Virus record (IMG/VR): IMGVR_UViG_3300010368_000142
Span: 1 to 21,467 of that record
DNA: 21,467 nucleotides
DNA from: a virus
Direction: 5' to 3' (one strand)
The position numbers and the translations under genes were made by a program. The notes under the pieces are model-generated. The model did not search any database. It had not been told where the DNA came from and saw only the letters and a program-made list of their open reading frames with translations. Below, piece after piece: positions 1 to 8,475 of the stretch (positions are counted from its first letter, which is position 1; every line of letters begins with the position of its first letter).

Positions 1-302
1 GAATATTTGTTGAACCTAAAGCATCAGGTAAATCTATTGTACAAACATTAGTTAGAGAAACAGGACTTAATGTAAAGGAAGATAAACCACCAACAAAAGA
101 CAAAGTAGCCAGAGTTAGTGATATTAGTGCATCTTTAGAGTCAGGTAGAGTAAGTTTATTGAATGGAGATTGGAATAGAGAGTTTCTTGACCAATTAACT
201 AGGTTTCCTGCAGCAAAACATGATGATATGGTAGATTGTTTAGTTATGGCTGTAAATAAGGAAATATGGGGTGGTGCAGGTAAGGTAGTTTACTTTAATT
301 AA
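1..302 (+). CDS. Terminase large subunit, C-terminal end (5' truncated by window)
   Basis: The open frame enters from the left edge (codons from base 3) and stops at 300-302, giving about 99 residues. It contains AAKHDDMVDCLVMAV, which matches the conserved HDDxVDAxxxA end of the RNase H-like nuclease domain of phage large terminases; the acidic residues there help bind the catalytic metal. The large terminase is the ATP-driven motor and nuclease that cuts and packages phage DNA through the portal. The ATPase domain must lie upstream of the window. The gene is followed by a 99-base gap with a promoter, so it probably ends an upstream transcription unit. The family call is fairly sure from this motif and the phage context, although only the last part is visible. 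Confidence 0.82.
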   Translation, partial: IFVEPKASGKSIVQTLVRETGLNVKEDKPPTKDKVARVSDISASLESGRVSLLNGDWNREFLDQLTRFPAAKHDDMVDCLVMAVNKEIWGGAGKVVYFN

Positions 303-314
303 AGTTTTTTTCAG

Positions 315-363
315 TTTGTTTAAAAATTGTGAAAATATTTCATAGTATATTTACTATTTTTGC
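315..363 (+). promoter_or_regulatory. Bacteroidota-type promoter before the tail module (P1)
   Basis: TATTTTTG at 355-362 fits the Bacteroidota -7 consensus TAnnTTTG. A TTG lies 25 bases upstream (327-329), slightly beyond the usual 17-23 spacing, and a TTTG lies at 315-318. The site sits in the only sizeable gap after the terminase and about 40 bases before the next start codon. It closely resembles the element before the protease gene at 12352-12359. The motif alone also occurs inside genes by chance, so the support comes from location and this resemblance. Confidence 0.5.
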
Positions 364-401
364 CTAGTTTTGAGTAATTCTAAAAAAATTATCAAAAAAT
401 T

Positions 402-839
402 ATGAAAAATACGGAAATATCTTACATAAACGAAAATCACAGAAGTATTGTTGAATTACATCTAAGAAAGATTAAGAAAGAAATGTATTTTGCTACTGAA
501 GATGTTGGAGAGGGCAAGTATCAAGACTTTTTAGATATAATGAACTCAGTTTATTTATATTCTAACAATTTTTACGACACTATGGTGGAAAAGAGGGGTG
601 ATGGTGGTTTGTTGGATGAGTTTATGTTTTTAATACCAAACATGGTGTTTTATACTGCTATTGGGTATTTAACTGCATTGAAAGATGGACATAATGATGA
701 TTTAATGAGAAGTAGTTTAGAAGAAATAGGTTACATTTGCGAAAACGCAACAAGTGAACTTGCAGATATATTGATAGATGAAAAAGAGAGTGTAAAAATA
801 ATGCAAGATATTTTAGATTTAGAATTGACTAAAAATTAA
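402..839 (+). CDS. Hypothetical protein, first gene of the tail module
   Basis: This is a 145-residue, acidic, probably mostly helical protein with no family I recognise. It has no signal peptide. A moderately hydrophobic stretch around residues 76-92 could be a buried helix. The ATG at 402 is the first start after the promoter-like element at 355-362 and is preceded by A/T-rich sequence with no Shine-Dalgarno motif. The stop at 837-839 lies six bases before the tail chaperone gene, so the two are very likely co-transcribed. Its place between terminase and tail chaperone suggests a virion or assembly role, but nothing in the sequence proves this. Confidence 0.7.
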   Translation: MKNTEISYINENHRSIVELHLRKIKKEMYFATEDVGEGKYQDFLDIMNSVYLYSNNFYDTMVEKRGDGGLLDEFMFLIPNMVFYTAIGYLTALKDGHNDDLMRSSLEEIGYICENATSELADILIDEKESVKIMQDILDLELTKN

Positions 840-845
840 TATATA

Positions 846-1526
846 ATGGTAGAAATTAAAATTCAAGACAAAAGTTATGATATTCCAACTGAATGGAAAG
901 ACATAACACTTAGATATTGGTGTGGACTATACTCAATAATAAATCAGTATAATAAAAGAGATAATGAGGGTAATGTTATTGAGGCAGAACACTCAGAAGT
1001 GGAGTTATTGAAGATGAATAGAGATATTTTCATATATCTTACAGGTATTAGTCATAATGAGATGAATATGCTAGATGTTGATAGTGTAAATGCTGCAGTA
1101 GCGACATTCTCACAAACATTGGAAGAATATAAGCCAAAAGGAATAGATAAATTTGAATTTGAGGGTGAGGAATATCTATTTCCAAAAGAATTTCTAAGAA
1201 GAAACACATTTGGAGATTATATTGAATCAACTCACTTAGAGAGTACAATAGAAATAATGAAACATGGAAGGTTTGATGTATTACCTGAACAAATGGCAAT
1301 ACTTTGCAGAAGGGTTGATGAGGAATATGATGATGATGCAATACCTGCCAAAACTGAAAAGTTTAAAGAATTGACAATGGATTTCGTTTGGGAATTCAGT
1401 TTTTTTTTGACAATGCAAAGCGTAAAATTAACAAGGACTTTCCAAATGTTTTTGGGGAAAACAGAGGAAGAGGTGGAAGCGGCAAAAATAGAGTTTCTAC
1501 AGTTGGACTCTATAACAAGTTCATAA
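846..1526 (+). CDS. Tail assembly chaperone-like protein, short (zero-frame, gpG-like) product
   Basis: The 226-residue product resembles a Bacteroidota phage family in which a variable N-terminal half is followed by a conserved region; here that is roughly residues 135-205 (fDVLPEQMAILCRR, EEYDDD, then TMDFVWEFSFFLT). The zero frame runs through a run of nine T at 1400-1408 and continues for about 40 codons while the -1 frame is also open to 1726. That layout matches the G/GT tail assembly chaperones of siphoviruses, where the short form is the major product and helps load tail tube subunits around the tape measure. The tape measure gene lies 7.5 kb downstream instead of directly next to it. 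The family assignment rests mainly on the overlap architecture and position. Confidence 0.62.
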   Translation: MVEIKIQDKSYDIPTEWKDITLRYWCGLYSIINQYNKRDNEGNVIEAEHSEVELLKMNRDIFIYLTGISHNEMNMLDVDSVNAAVATFSQTLEEYKPKGIDKFEFEGEEYLFPKEFLRRNTFGDYIESTHLESTIEIMKHGRFDVLPEQMAILCRRVDEEYDDDAIPAKTEKFKELTMDFVWEFSFFLTMQSVKLTRTFQMFLGKTEEEVEAAKIEFLQLDSITSS

Positions 1527-1726
1527 AGCCTTATGGTTGGCTTAATAGTTTATATATGGTTGCAGAAAAAGGGATATTTAGAGTGAATGGTGAAAACGAC
1601 ATAGATAGTGTAAAGAAAACAGACTTATACAAGGTTTTAACTTATTTAAGTTGGAATACTGCTAAAAATGACTATGAAATTGCTGTTCAGGAGAAAATAC
1701 ATAATAAAAATAATATAACATTGTAA
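846..1726 (+). CDS. Tail assembly chaperone, predicted -1 frameshift (gpGT-like) product
   Basis: Reading 846-1406 and then slipping back one base to continue 1406-1726 gives a 293-residue fusion. The extension begins FDNAKRKINKDF and includes YGWLNSLYMVAEKG and LYKVLTYLSWNTAKNDYE, which looks like a folded helical domain. This frame has no ATG near its 5' end; the only upstream start is a TTG at 1388, and the first ATG is at about 1556, inside the conserved part. Translation by slippage from the upstream frame is therefore the simplest explanation. In lambda-like phages the T part of GT binds the tape measure. The alternative is a single continuous gene whose T-run was read one base short; the well-formed protein in the zero frame beyond the run argues against this. 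Confidence 0.55.
1400..1409 (+). promoter_or_regulatory. Predicted -1 ribosomal frameshift site (T9 slippery run)
   Basis: Nine consecutive T occupy 1400-1408. In the upstream frame the codons are AGT TTT TTT TTG, which contains the canonical X_XXY_YYZ forms T_TTT_TTT (1400-1406) and T_TTT_TTG (1403-1409). Slipping back one base joins the 846 frame to the frame ending at 1726. A weak hairpin (CCAAA at 1442-1446 with TTTGG at 1451-1455) lies more than 30 bases downstream, too far to be a classical stimulator. Confidence 0.55.
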
Positions 1727-1728
1727 TA

Positions 1729-2883
1729 ATGGCAATAACAAGATTAACGGACATAATAACAGTATTTGACAGCAAATGGACTTATGGTGATGTGAAATTT
1801 GGTTACGAGGGTGAAGTAAACCAAGATCATGACACTAAGTACCCATTAATGCTAGTTGAACCACCATCATCAATAATACCAAAAATATATGATGGTAGAG
1901 AGGAATATGAGTTTGAGGTAAATTTTTACAATTTATACCCTCAAGCAGCACAATCAGTAGTTACACTTCAAAAGAGATGGGATAATTTACAGGACTTGGC
2001 TAACGAATGGTTAGATATGGTTTTGAAGTATTATCAAGATTCTGTTTTTACAACTAATGTGGAAGCATATCTAAATGATGAGAGTATTGAAATTGAGAGA
2101 GTAAAAGAAGTAGCAAACGATAGGTTAGTTCAAATAAAACTAACATTTACTATGAGTGGGTTTACTAAGTGTTTCCGACCTGTATCTAACTACCCATCAG
2201 ATTATTCTGATTTAAAAGTATGGTTAAAATCAGATAGTGGTGCTACATTTGATATAGCATCTAAAAGAGTGAGTGCTTGGGCTGACCAATCAGGAAACAG
2301 TAATGATGTGGCTCAATCAACAGCAGCAAATCAACCACTAAGATATGGATATGGTGGAATTAATGATAAATCATATTTTGATTTTGATGGTACTAATGAT
2401 GTTTTTGTTTCAAATAACAACTCTCCAATAACAACAGACTTTACAATATTTGAGGTAAGTAGAATTGATGGGGCAAATGAATATTTATTTGGTTTTGCAG
2501 ATGGTTTAGGGGGTTTAATAGGCATAGGTACAGATTCTAGTGGTTATATTACTGCTACAGTAAGTGAGCCATTTAATACAATAACTGCAAATACTTCTGT
2601 AGATAATAAAGGGAGTAATCATATATCAATATTAAAGAAACATAACAAAAGAATAGATTTAGAATATTATGATTCTGCAAATTCTATAACTGCTACTGAT
2701 AATGATTCTGGATTTAATGCTAGTTATGCTTACAACAGTAAAACATTTAGTATTGGCTCTTTCAGAGTCTTTCCTAAAATGTCTGGACAATTAAACGAAT
2801 TAATAATTTTTAACAGAGCCTTGACTGATATTGAAATTGCTAATGTTAGAGGTTATTTAAATACAAAATATAAAATATATTAA
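1729..2883 (+). CDS. Tail protein with C-terminal LamG/concanavalin A-like module
   Basis: The 384 residues fall into two parts. Residues 1-155 form an alpha/beta domain (FEVNFYNLY, KRWDNLQDLANEWL) of a kind seen in small Bacteroidota phage tail proteins, which I cannot name exactly. Residues 161-384 look like a LamG/concanavalin A-like beta-sandwich: LKVWLKSDSG, VSAWADQSGN, FDFDGTND, and the closing GQLNELIIFNRALTD. Such folds often bind glycans. The C-terminal part clearly resembles the separate protein at 18492-19184. The ATG overlaps nothing and starts two bases after the chaperone extension stops. The layout suggests a core tail component that displays a receptor-binding module; the glycan-binding role is inferred. 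Confidence 0.68.
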   Translation: MAITRLTDIITVFDSKWTYGDVKFGYEGEVNQDHDTKYPLMLVEPPSSIIPKIYDGREEYEFEVNFYNLYPQAAQSVVTLQKRWDNLQDLANEWLDMVLKYYQDSVFTTNVEAYLNDESIEIERVKEVANDRLVQIKLTFTMSGFTKCFRPVSNYPSDYSDLKVWLKSDSGATFDIASKRVSAWADQSGNSNDVAQSTAANQPLRYGYGGINDKSYFDFDGTNDVFVSNNNSPITTDFTIFEVSRIDGANEYLFGFADGLGGLIGIGTDSSGYITATVSEPFNTITANTSVDNKGSNHISILKKHNKRIDLEYYDSANSITATDNDSGFNASYAYNSKTFSIGSFRVFPKMSGQLNELIIFNRALTDIEIANVRGYLNTKYKIY

Positions 2884-2886
2884 GAT

Positions 2887-4665
2887 ATGGCAGGATTAAA
2901 CGGAAGTGCAAGTTGGCAGATACAGCCTTTAGATTTTAATAGTTCAAACTTAGCAGGTTCTTTTTGGGATTATAGATTTAATTATCTTAAAAGTGTAAAT
3001 GACCCATTAAGGTATCAGATTCTTTGGTCATCTGCAGGAATTACTGAAGGAGAAGAACCTTCTTCTAATAATTTTTCAAGTGGTAATGGTGATTTAGTAA
3101 ATGTTATTTTCAAGGTTGAAACAAGTGTTGGTGATGGATATTGGGAAGAATTAGGTAGCATTAAAAAGTCAAGAGATATAGCAAATAAAAGATATAATAA
3201 TGGTAGTCAGCCTGATGGTCATAGATTTACAGTAGATATTAGTCAATTAGTTTCAAATGAACTTTCTTATAGTTTATGCCCAATAAATAAAGGTACTTGG
3301 CAAAGTAATTATTATGGAGGTATGAATGGTGGATTAACAATGCAAGATAATGTACTTAGTGGTACTGGTGCAATGGGTACTCCAATAAGTAGTTATAATG
3401 TTTCTAGGAATGGAACTTTTAGAAGATTAAGAGTAACACCACAATATGAAATAATAAATAGTGATGGGGATATTGTAAGTGCAGGAAGTGGTATTGAATC
3501 AAATAACATTACTGTCATAAACTCAGTTAATCAATTTGAGAAAGATTCTTTGTATTACAATACAATTAATGGAACTACAGGTAGTTATCTAATGACTGAT
3601 GAACCATCTTCTAGTATAAGAAATAGTTTTAAATTCCTATCAAGATGTAACAACACAAGTACATCATCAACTATTCCATTCAAAAAACCTATAAGAGTAG
3701 ATGAGGAGGCTGAATTTTTACAATTCTTTATGTTTGAAGGGGATTCAGACAATATAGGTGGAACAGGGAATAACTCTGTAGGCTCTATTGGATTAAAGAT
3801 AGAAACATTTTTAGCAAATGGAAGTGCAGAAAACACTTTCTATGTAAGGGAATTTGAAGATAATGCTACATTAGCAGGTTCTACACATTGGGCTGCTGCT
3901 CAACAATTAATGTTTATTCAAAACATCTCTCCATCTTTTATTAATAATACTGCAGCAACAAAAACAACACCTACTGCAGGTACATTTCCATATTGGAATA
4001 CATACTCAAGTGGTAAAATAACAGCATCAACTTCTCACTATAGAGTTAGTGTGTCTAAGTTTGCATTAAATAACTTTGCAGAAAGAAGATGTAGTGAATA
4101 TAGACACTACAACATAGATAGAGAAGATGAGAAAATACCTTATGATTTTGTTAGATTTCATTGGTTAAACTCTGTTGGTGGAATTGATAGTTATACTGCA
4201 AAGAGAGATGTAGTTGAAGGATTGACAATAAGCAGAGATGTAATAGAGAGAAAAAGTGGTGATAGGACTTGGTATCAGGATGATGAAAATCAAGGCTCTA
4301 ATATTACTAACACTTCACTTTACCATTCAGACACAATGAGAGGTGGAGATATATACAAAGGAGGTAGAGAGGTTTCTAGTATAAATGCAGAAAGAGTTAA
4401 AAGTGTTTATACAGAACCATTAAATAAAAGTGTATCAAAATGGTTAGAAGAAATGATGTTATCACCTAATGTTTGGATAGAGATGGACACAGAAGCGACA
4501 CAAATGGGTAAAAAAAGAAATCCATACTTACGACCATCTGATAAAGAGTATATACCTGTAATCATTACAAATAGTGATATTGAAACTGTTAATCAAGAAG
4601 CAGGTTTAGTTAAATTTAATATAGAATATACTTTAGCACATAAAGTACAAACTCAAAGAAACTAA
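2887..4665 (+). CDS. Large putative tail/baseplate structural protein
   Basis: The 592-residue protein is rich in Asn, Ser, Gly and Tyr and is predicted to be mostly beta-structured; it has no signal peptide or membrane segment. I do not recognise a named domain. Proteins of this size beginning with short aromatic and Ser-rich strands (SASWQIQPLDF) are common in flavobacterial phage tail modules. The C-terminal third (KSVSKWLEEMMLSPNVWIEM, then IPVIITNSDIETVN) looks like a more compact domain of the type that interacts with other tail parts. It is packed between two other tail genes with gaps of three bases (TAAGATATG and TAATATATG), so it is almost certainly virion-associated. Its exact role (distal tail, baseplate or fibre) is unknown. 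Confidence 0.6.
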   Translation: MAGLNGSASWQIQPLDFNSSNLAGSFWDYRFNYLKSVNDPLRYQILWSSAGITEGEEPSSNNFSSGNGDLVNVIFKVETSVGDGYWEELGSIKKSRDIANKRYNNGSQPDGHRFTVDISQLVSNELSYSLCPINKGTWQSNYYGGMNGGLTMQDNVLSGTGAMGTPISSYNVSRNGTFRRLRVTPQYEIINSDGDIVSAGSGIESNNITVINSVNQFEKDSLYYNTINGTTGSYLMTDEPSSSIRNSFKFLSRCNNTSTSSTIPFKKPIRVDEEAEFLQFFMFEGDSDNIGGTGNNSVGSIGLKIETFLANGSAENTFYVREFEDNATLAGSTHWAAAQQLMFIQNISPSFINNTAATKTTPTAGTFPYWNTYSSGKITASTSHYRVSVSKFALNNFAERRCSEYRHYNIDREDEKIPYDFVRFHWLNSVGGIDSYTAKRDVVEGLTISRDVIERKSGDRTWYQDDENQGSNITNTSLYHSDTMRGGDIYKGGREVSSINAERVKSVYTEPLNKSVSKWLEEMMLSPNVWIEMDTEATQMGKKRNPYLRPSDKEYIPVIITNSDIETVNQEAGLVKFNIEYTLAHKVQTQRN

Positions 4666-4668
4666 TAT

Positions 4669-7600
4669 ATGTCAGTAAAAATTGAGATACTAGATTATAA
4701 GTATGGAGATAGTCCCAGTATAGTTGATGTAGATGCAGGAAGTCCTCAAACAGGTTGGACATCATTATCAGTTAAATCAGCAAAATTTGAAGGAGATGGA
4801 ACTAATAATGTAAAATACTATGAAAATATATCTAGTAGTATAATAGCAGGGAAAACATATAAGATAAGTTTTGAAATAACAAACTATAGTGGTACAGGTA
4901 ATATTGGATTTTCACAAAGTGATTCTAGTTCAACGGCACTTGGTATAAGTAATTCTGCTAAAACATCATCAAATGGTACTGTGAATGAAACATTTACAGC
5001 AGTTGCTGCAGGTCAAATTAGAGTTTTCAGTAGAGGAACTGTAACTAATGCAGTTATGCAAAATATATCTGTTATTGACACAGATGGTATAGATTGGGAA
5101 AATAGTGTAGTTGGAGAGTTAGATGTAACTGACCATTCTGATTTTCCATTAGCAATGACATTTCAAATATCAGAAATAAAAGACCTAACCTCAACAAGTG
5201 GTGATTACAGTAAAACATTTAAAATACCTGCTACAAAGAATAACAATAAGTTATTAAAAAATACTTATATTCCAAATGTAGATACTGATGTAAATATTAC
5301 TGAGAATAAAAAATGTAGAATACTTATCAATAATCTTTTCTCTGTAAAGGGTTTAATTAAAGTTATAGGAGTTGGTGGTTATGGAGAAGTACCATCTTAT
5401 TATAGTTGTGTATTTTTTGGAAGTAATCTAAGTTGGGCTGATGAGTTATCTAATCAATATATGAATGAGTTAGATTGGGGTGTTAATGGAGAGGGTTTGC
5501 AGTACAATAAAACAAGTATTATGGCTACTTGGCAAGATGAAAATTGTGATTCATCCACATCTCCAATAGTATATCCAATAACATCTTATGGTGATTATAA
5601 TCCTGATGGTGAGCCAAAAACGATACAACTGCTAGATACTGCTTATGATTATAGTGGCACAGGAAGTACGACAAAGGTAGGTTATTATGGTTTTTGGAAT
5701 AGTGGTGCTTCTTATGGAACACCTCTACCATCTGCAGATTGGCGACCTGCAGTATTTGTTAAAGATACATTAGAAAAGATATTTAATCAAGTTGGCTATA
5801 ACATAAGTTCATCTTTCATTGGAACAAATATGTTTAAAAAGTTGGTATGGTTATTGCCTAATTTTAAATATAATAATTCTGAAGAAAGGTATAATGAGTA
5901 TTCTGTAAAGAGTAATTTTACAAATACGATAGTCTTAGACACAACAGTTTATGATGGTGGTGTTTCGTATGTTGATACTGATGATGGTGTTACTGAATCA
6001 TTTTATGGAGGCTCTGTTACTTTTAATGATGGAGATGATAATTATATTGGCGACCCAACTGCTTCAGGAATTGAAGGAACGAAACAGATGCCATTAAGTG
6101 CTGACAGACTAAATGTAACTTTAGATGAAGGTTCTTATGTAGATACAACTAATGATTATATAACGATAGGAGAGTATGGTTATTATAATATAAAATTAAA
6201 TGGAATACAGTCAAGAGCAGCAATTATATGGTCGAATACTGCTGCTAGTAATGGTGTTGAAGAAGCAGAAATATGCATAAATGTTGATGTAAATACTGTG
6301 GGTCAGACAAGTTATACAACAATAGATAGAACTTCTATTATAGTTAATCCTACTAGAATTTCTAGTTCATCTAATCTCTCCAATGCAAGTAACAGTCTTA
6401 AGACTGATTTTCAATCATTACCAAGCGTTAATATTGATAATCAATGGTTAAATAAGGGAGATAAAATAAGACTCACAGTAGGATTTAGATTTAATGATAT
6501 GGTTTCTGGTTCAGGTATAAATAATCAAGATTTTACTGTTAATATTTTTAGTCGTGTTGCAAGTTCTACTGAATTTAATATTACTCTTAACTCTGAAGCA
6601 GTTGAGTATGGTCAGACTTATGATTTAAGTGAGGTTATTAATAAAGACTACAAAAGTATTGATTTTGTTAAAGGAATTGCACACGCATTTAATCTTAAAA
6701 TGACTACTGATGAAACTACTAAGACTGTAAGTATAGAACCATTTAATACTTTCTACAAGGACTATGCTGATGCAATAGATTGGACTTATAAATTAGATAG
6801 AAGTAAACAAATAGAGGATAAGTGGATTAAAAGTGACTTAAAAAGAGATGTTCTTTTTAAATACAAATCAGACAGCAAAGATAAGAAAGTTGAGATGAGA
6901 GGTGAGGAATGGTTTGATGGAATAAAAGATGAATATCCATATCAAGAAACACTACCTAAAACTTTTGAGAAAGGTGAGAGTAAGTATGAGAATCCATTCT
7001 TTGCAGGAACACATAATACTCAAGACCAAGATAGTTCATTAGGTGATTACTCTATTTTAGCATATTCTTCTTGTTTATGGGAAGAAAATACTTATGGGTA
7101 TCTAAACAACAGACCAGATAAAGGGTTTGAGTTTTTACCAAGATTATTGTATTGGAATAAATACTCACCAACAGGGATGCCATCTCCTGCAACTTATTTT
7201 GGGTTGCAGAAATTTGCTACAGTACAAACTTGGGCTAGTGAGATAAAATACCTGAATCCAAATGCTGATGCAGGTACATTCGGTAATATAATTTCAAACA
7301 TATATCCTCAAGCAACATCAATCAATAGAGATGATACTTCAAGTCCAATATTATCTTATGGTAATGTTAATGTAAGAGATTATAATGATGCAACATTGGT
7401 ATATTCATCTTATTCAGCAGGTAAGGGTTTATTTGAAACATATTACAGGAATATGTTTGAGATGATTAAGTCAAAACCAAGATTAAGAACTGTTTACATT
7501 GATTTAAAAACAACAGACATTGTTAATTTGGATTTTAGAAAATTAGTATATATAGATGGTGTTTATTGGAGAATAAATAAAGTAGTTGATTATCAGCCAA

Positions 7601-7752
7601 ATAAAAACCAATCTACAAAAGTAGAGTTAGTTGAATGGTTGCAATTAGGTGCATTTGCAGAAACAGCACCATCTTTTGGTGGTAATGATGATACAGGAGG
7701 TATTTTAGGTTCAAGTGTTGCACCACCTAATAATAATAATTTAGGATTATAA
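4669..7752 (+). CDS. Large baseplate/tail-tip protein with an N-terminal carbohydrate-binding-like insert
   Basis: This is the longest gene in the window (1027 residues). Residues 1-12 (KIEILDYKYG) and 145-200 (ENSVVGELDVTDH, FPLAMTFQI, SGDYSKTFKIPATKNNNKL) match the N-terminal core of a tail protein family typical of Bacteroidota phages. Residues about 20-138 between them look like an inserted jelly-roll carbohydrate-binding-type module (IIAGKTYKISFEI, GTVNETFTAVAAGQIRVF). The C-terminal region has LDFRKLVYIDGVYWRINKVV and QSTKVELVEWLQL, also characteristic of this family, and ends in a Gly/Asn-rich tail. A baseplate hub or tail-tip role is inferred from size and family; no lysozyme or peptidase motif was seen. 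It lies three bases after the previous gene and three before the next. Confidence 0.66.
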   Translation: MSVKIEILDYKYGDSPSIVDVDAGSPQTGWTSLSVKSAKFEGDGTNNVKYYENISSSIIAGKTYKISFEITNYSGTGNIGFSQSDSSSTALGISNSAKTSSNGTVNETFTAVAAGQIRVFSRGTVTNAVMQNISVIDTDGIDWENSVVGELDVTDHSDFPLAMTFQISEIKDLTSTSGDYSKTFKIPATKNNNKLLKNTYIPNVDTDVNITENKKCRILINNLFSVKGLIKVIGVGGYGEVPSYYSCVFFGSNLSWADELSNQYMNELDWGVNGEGLQYNKTSIMATWQDENCDSSTSPIVYPITSYGDYNPDGEPKTIQLLDTAYDYSGTGSTTKVGYYGFWNSGASYGTPLPSADWRPAVFVKDTLEKIFNQVGYNISSSFIGTNMFKKLVWLLPNFKYNNSEERYNEYSVKSNFTNTIVLDTTVYDGGVSYVDTDDGVTESFYGGSVTFNDGDDNYIGDPTASGIEGTKQMPLSADRLNVTLDEGSYVDTTNDYITIGEYGYYNIKLNGIQSRAAIIWSNTAASNGVEEAEICINVDVNTVGQTSYTTIDRTSIIVNPTRISSSSNLSNASNSLKTDFQSLPSVNIDNQWLNKGDKIRLTVGFRFNDMVSGSGINNQDFTVNIFSRVASSTEFNITLNSEAVEYGQTYDLSEVINKDYKSIDFVKGIAHAFNLKMTTDETTKTVSIEPFNTFYKDYADAIDWTYKLDRSKQIEDKWIKSDLKRDVLFKYKSDSKDKKVEMRGEEWFDGIKDEYPYQETLPKTFEKGESKYENPFFAGTHNTQDQDSSLGDYSILAYSSCLWEENTYGYLNNRPDKGFEFLPRLLYWNKYSPTGMPSPATYFGLQKFATVQTWASEIKYLNPNADAGTFGNIISNIYPQATSINRDDTSSPILSYGNVNVRDYNDATLVYSSYSAGKGLFETYYRNMFEMIKSKPRLRTVYIDLKTTDIVNLDFRKLVYIDGVYWRINKVVDYQPNKNQSTKVELVEWLQLGAFAETAPSFGGNDDTGGILGSSVAPPNNNNLGL

Positions 7753-7755
7753 AAC

Positions 7756-8475
7756 ATGGCAGACAGAAAAGAAATATCAAGTAGAGGAATAGCACAGCAA
7801 AGTGGATTGGATGTGTTTTGTAGTGTAACAACTTATAATGGAGAGTATTTGAATTGGGGTAGTCCTGTTGCTTATGGCACTCAACTTGGCTCAGATACAG
7901 ATTACGCTACAACAGCAGCAGAACCACATACTGATGCATTAATAAATAGTCCTGCAAATGATATTGGAAGATGGTATAGGTATCATACAAGTGGCGCACC
8001 ATACACATCAGTATCAGCACCTACAAGTGTTGGAGGGTTTTTTATATTCTCTGGGCAGAAAACAGGTGGATTGCAATCATATAGTGGTATATACCAAAAA
8101 CTATCTTTAATTGCAGGTAATGAATATCAGGTAGAAATTGAAACTGCTATTAGTGCAAGTTCAGGTAATATTTATGTAGATACATACAGCCCTAGTGTTG
8201 ATGGGTATGCGCAAGAAAGTACTAACAGAATAGATTACCCTGCTATTAATACTTCTACTAATATTATCACCTCAACATTTACTGCTAAAACTTCTAATGA
8301 TATTATTCAGATATATTTTACTACAGAAGATACATCTTCAGTTAATGTATCAGTAGCAAGGATGTCAATAAAAGAAAAGCAAGAATACTTAGTACCTGTT
8401 TATGCTACTGATAAATTTGGTAATGATCATAAAGTATTAAGAAGAAACTCAGGTAATATAATTTCTAATGATTAA
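7756..8475 (+). CDS. Tail-associated protein with a carbohydrate-binding-like module
   Basis: The 239-residue protein has a short N-terminal segment (MADRKEISSRGIAQQ), a beta-rich middle, and a conserved-looking C-terminus (LVPVYATDKFGNDHKVLRR). Residues about 60-208 resemble a CBM4/9-like jelly roll: the pattern YQKLSLIAGNEYQVEIETAI followed by STFTAKTSNDIIQIYF and a final strand is the one seen in the N-terminal insert of the preceding baseplate protein. The small outer segments read as if they belonged to a short structural protein into which the module was inserted. The stop overlaps the next start by eight bases. Its function is probably surface binding at the tail tip; this is inference from fold pattern and neighbourhood. 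Confidence 0.58.
   Translation: MADRKEISSRGIAQQSGLDVFCSVTTYNGEYLNWGSPVAYGTQLGSDTDYATTAAEPHTDALINSPANDIGRWYRYHTSGAPYTSVSAPTSVGGFFIFSGQKTGGLQSYSGIYQKLSLIAGNEYQVEIETAISASSGNIYVDTYSPSVDGYAQESTNRIDYPAINTSTNIITSTFTAKTSNDIIQIYFTTEDTSSVNVSVARMSIKEKQEYLVPVYATDKFGNDHKVLRRNSGNIISND

Noticed and set aside
1388-1726. A separate gene starting at the TTG at 1388
   Set aside because: No ATG near the start, the start codon is within the upstream gene, and the T9 slippery run explains the frame better as a -1 extension.
2211-2883. Variable repeat of a diversity-generating retroelement in the LamG-like modules
   Set aside because: No reverse transcriptase or template repeat is present in the window, and the two copies are diverged throughout without adenine-specific variation.
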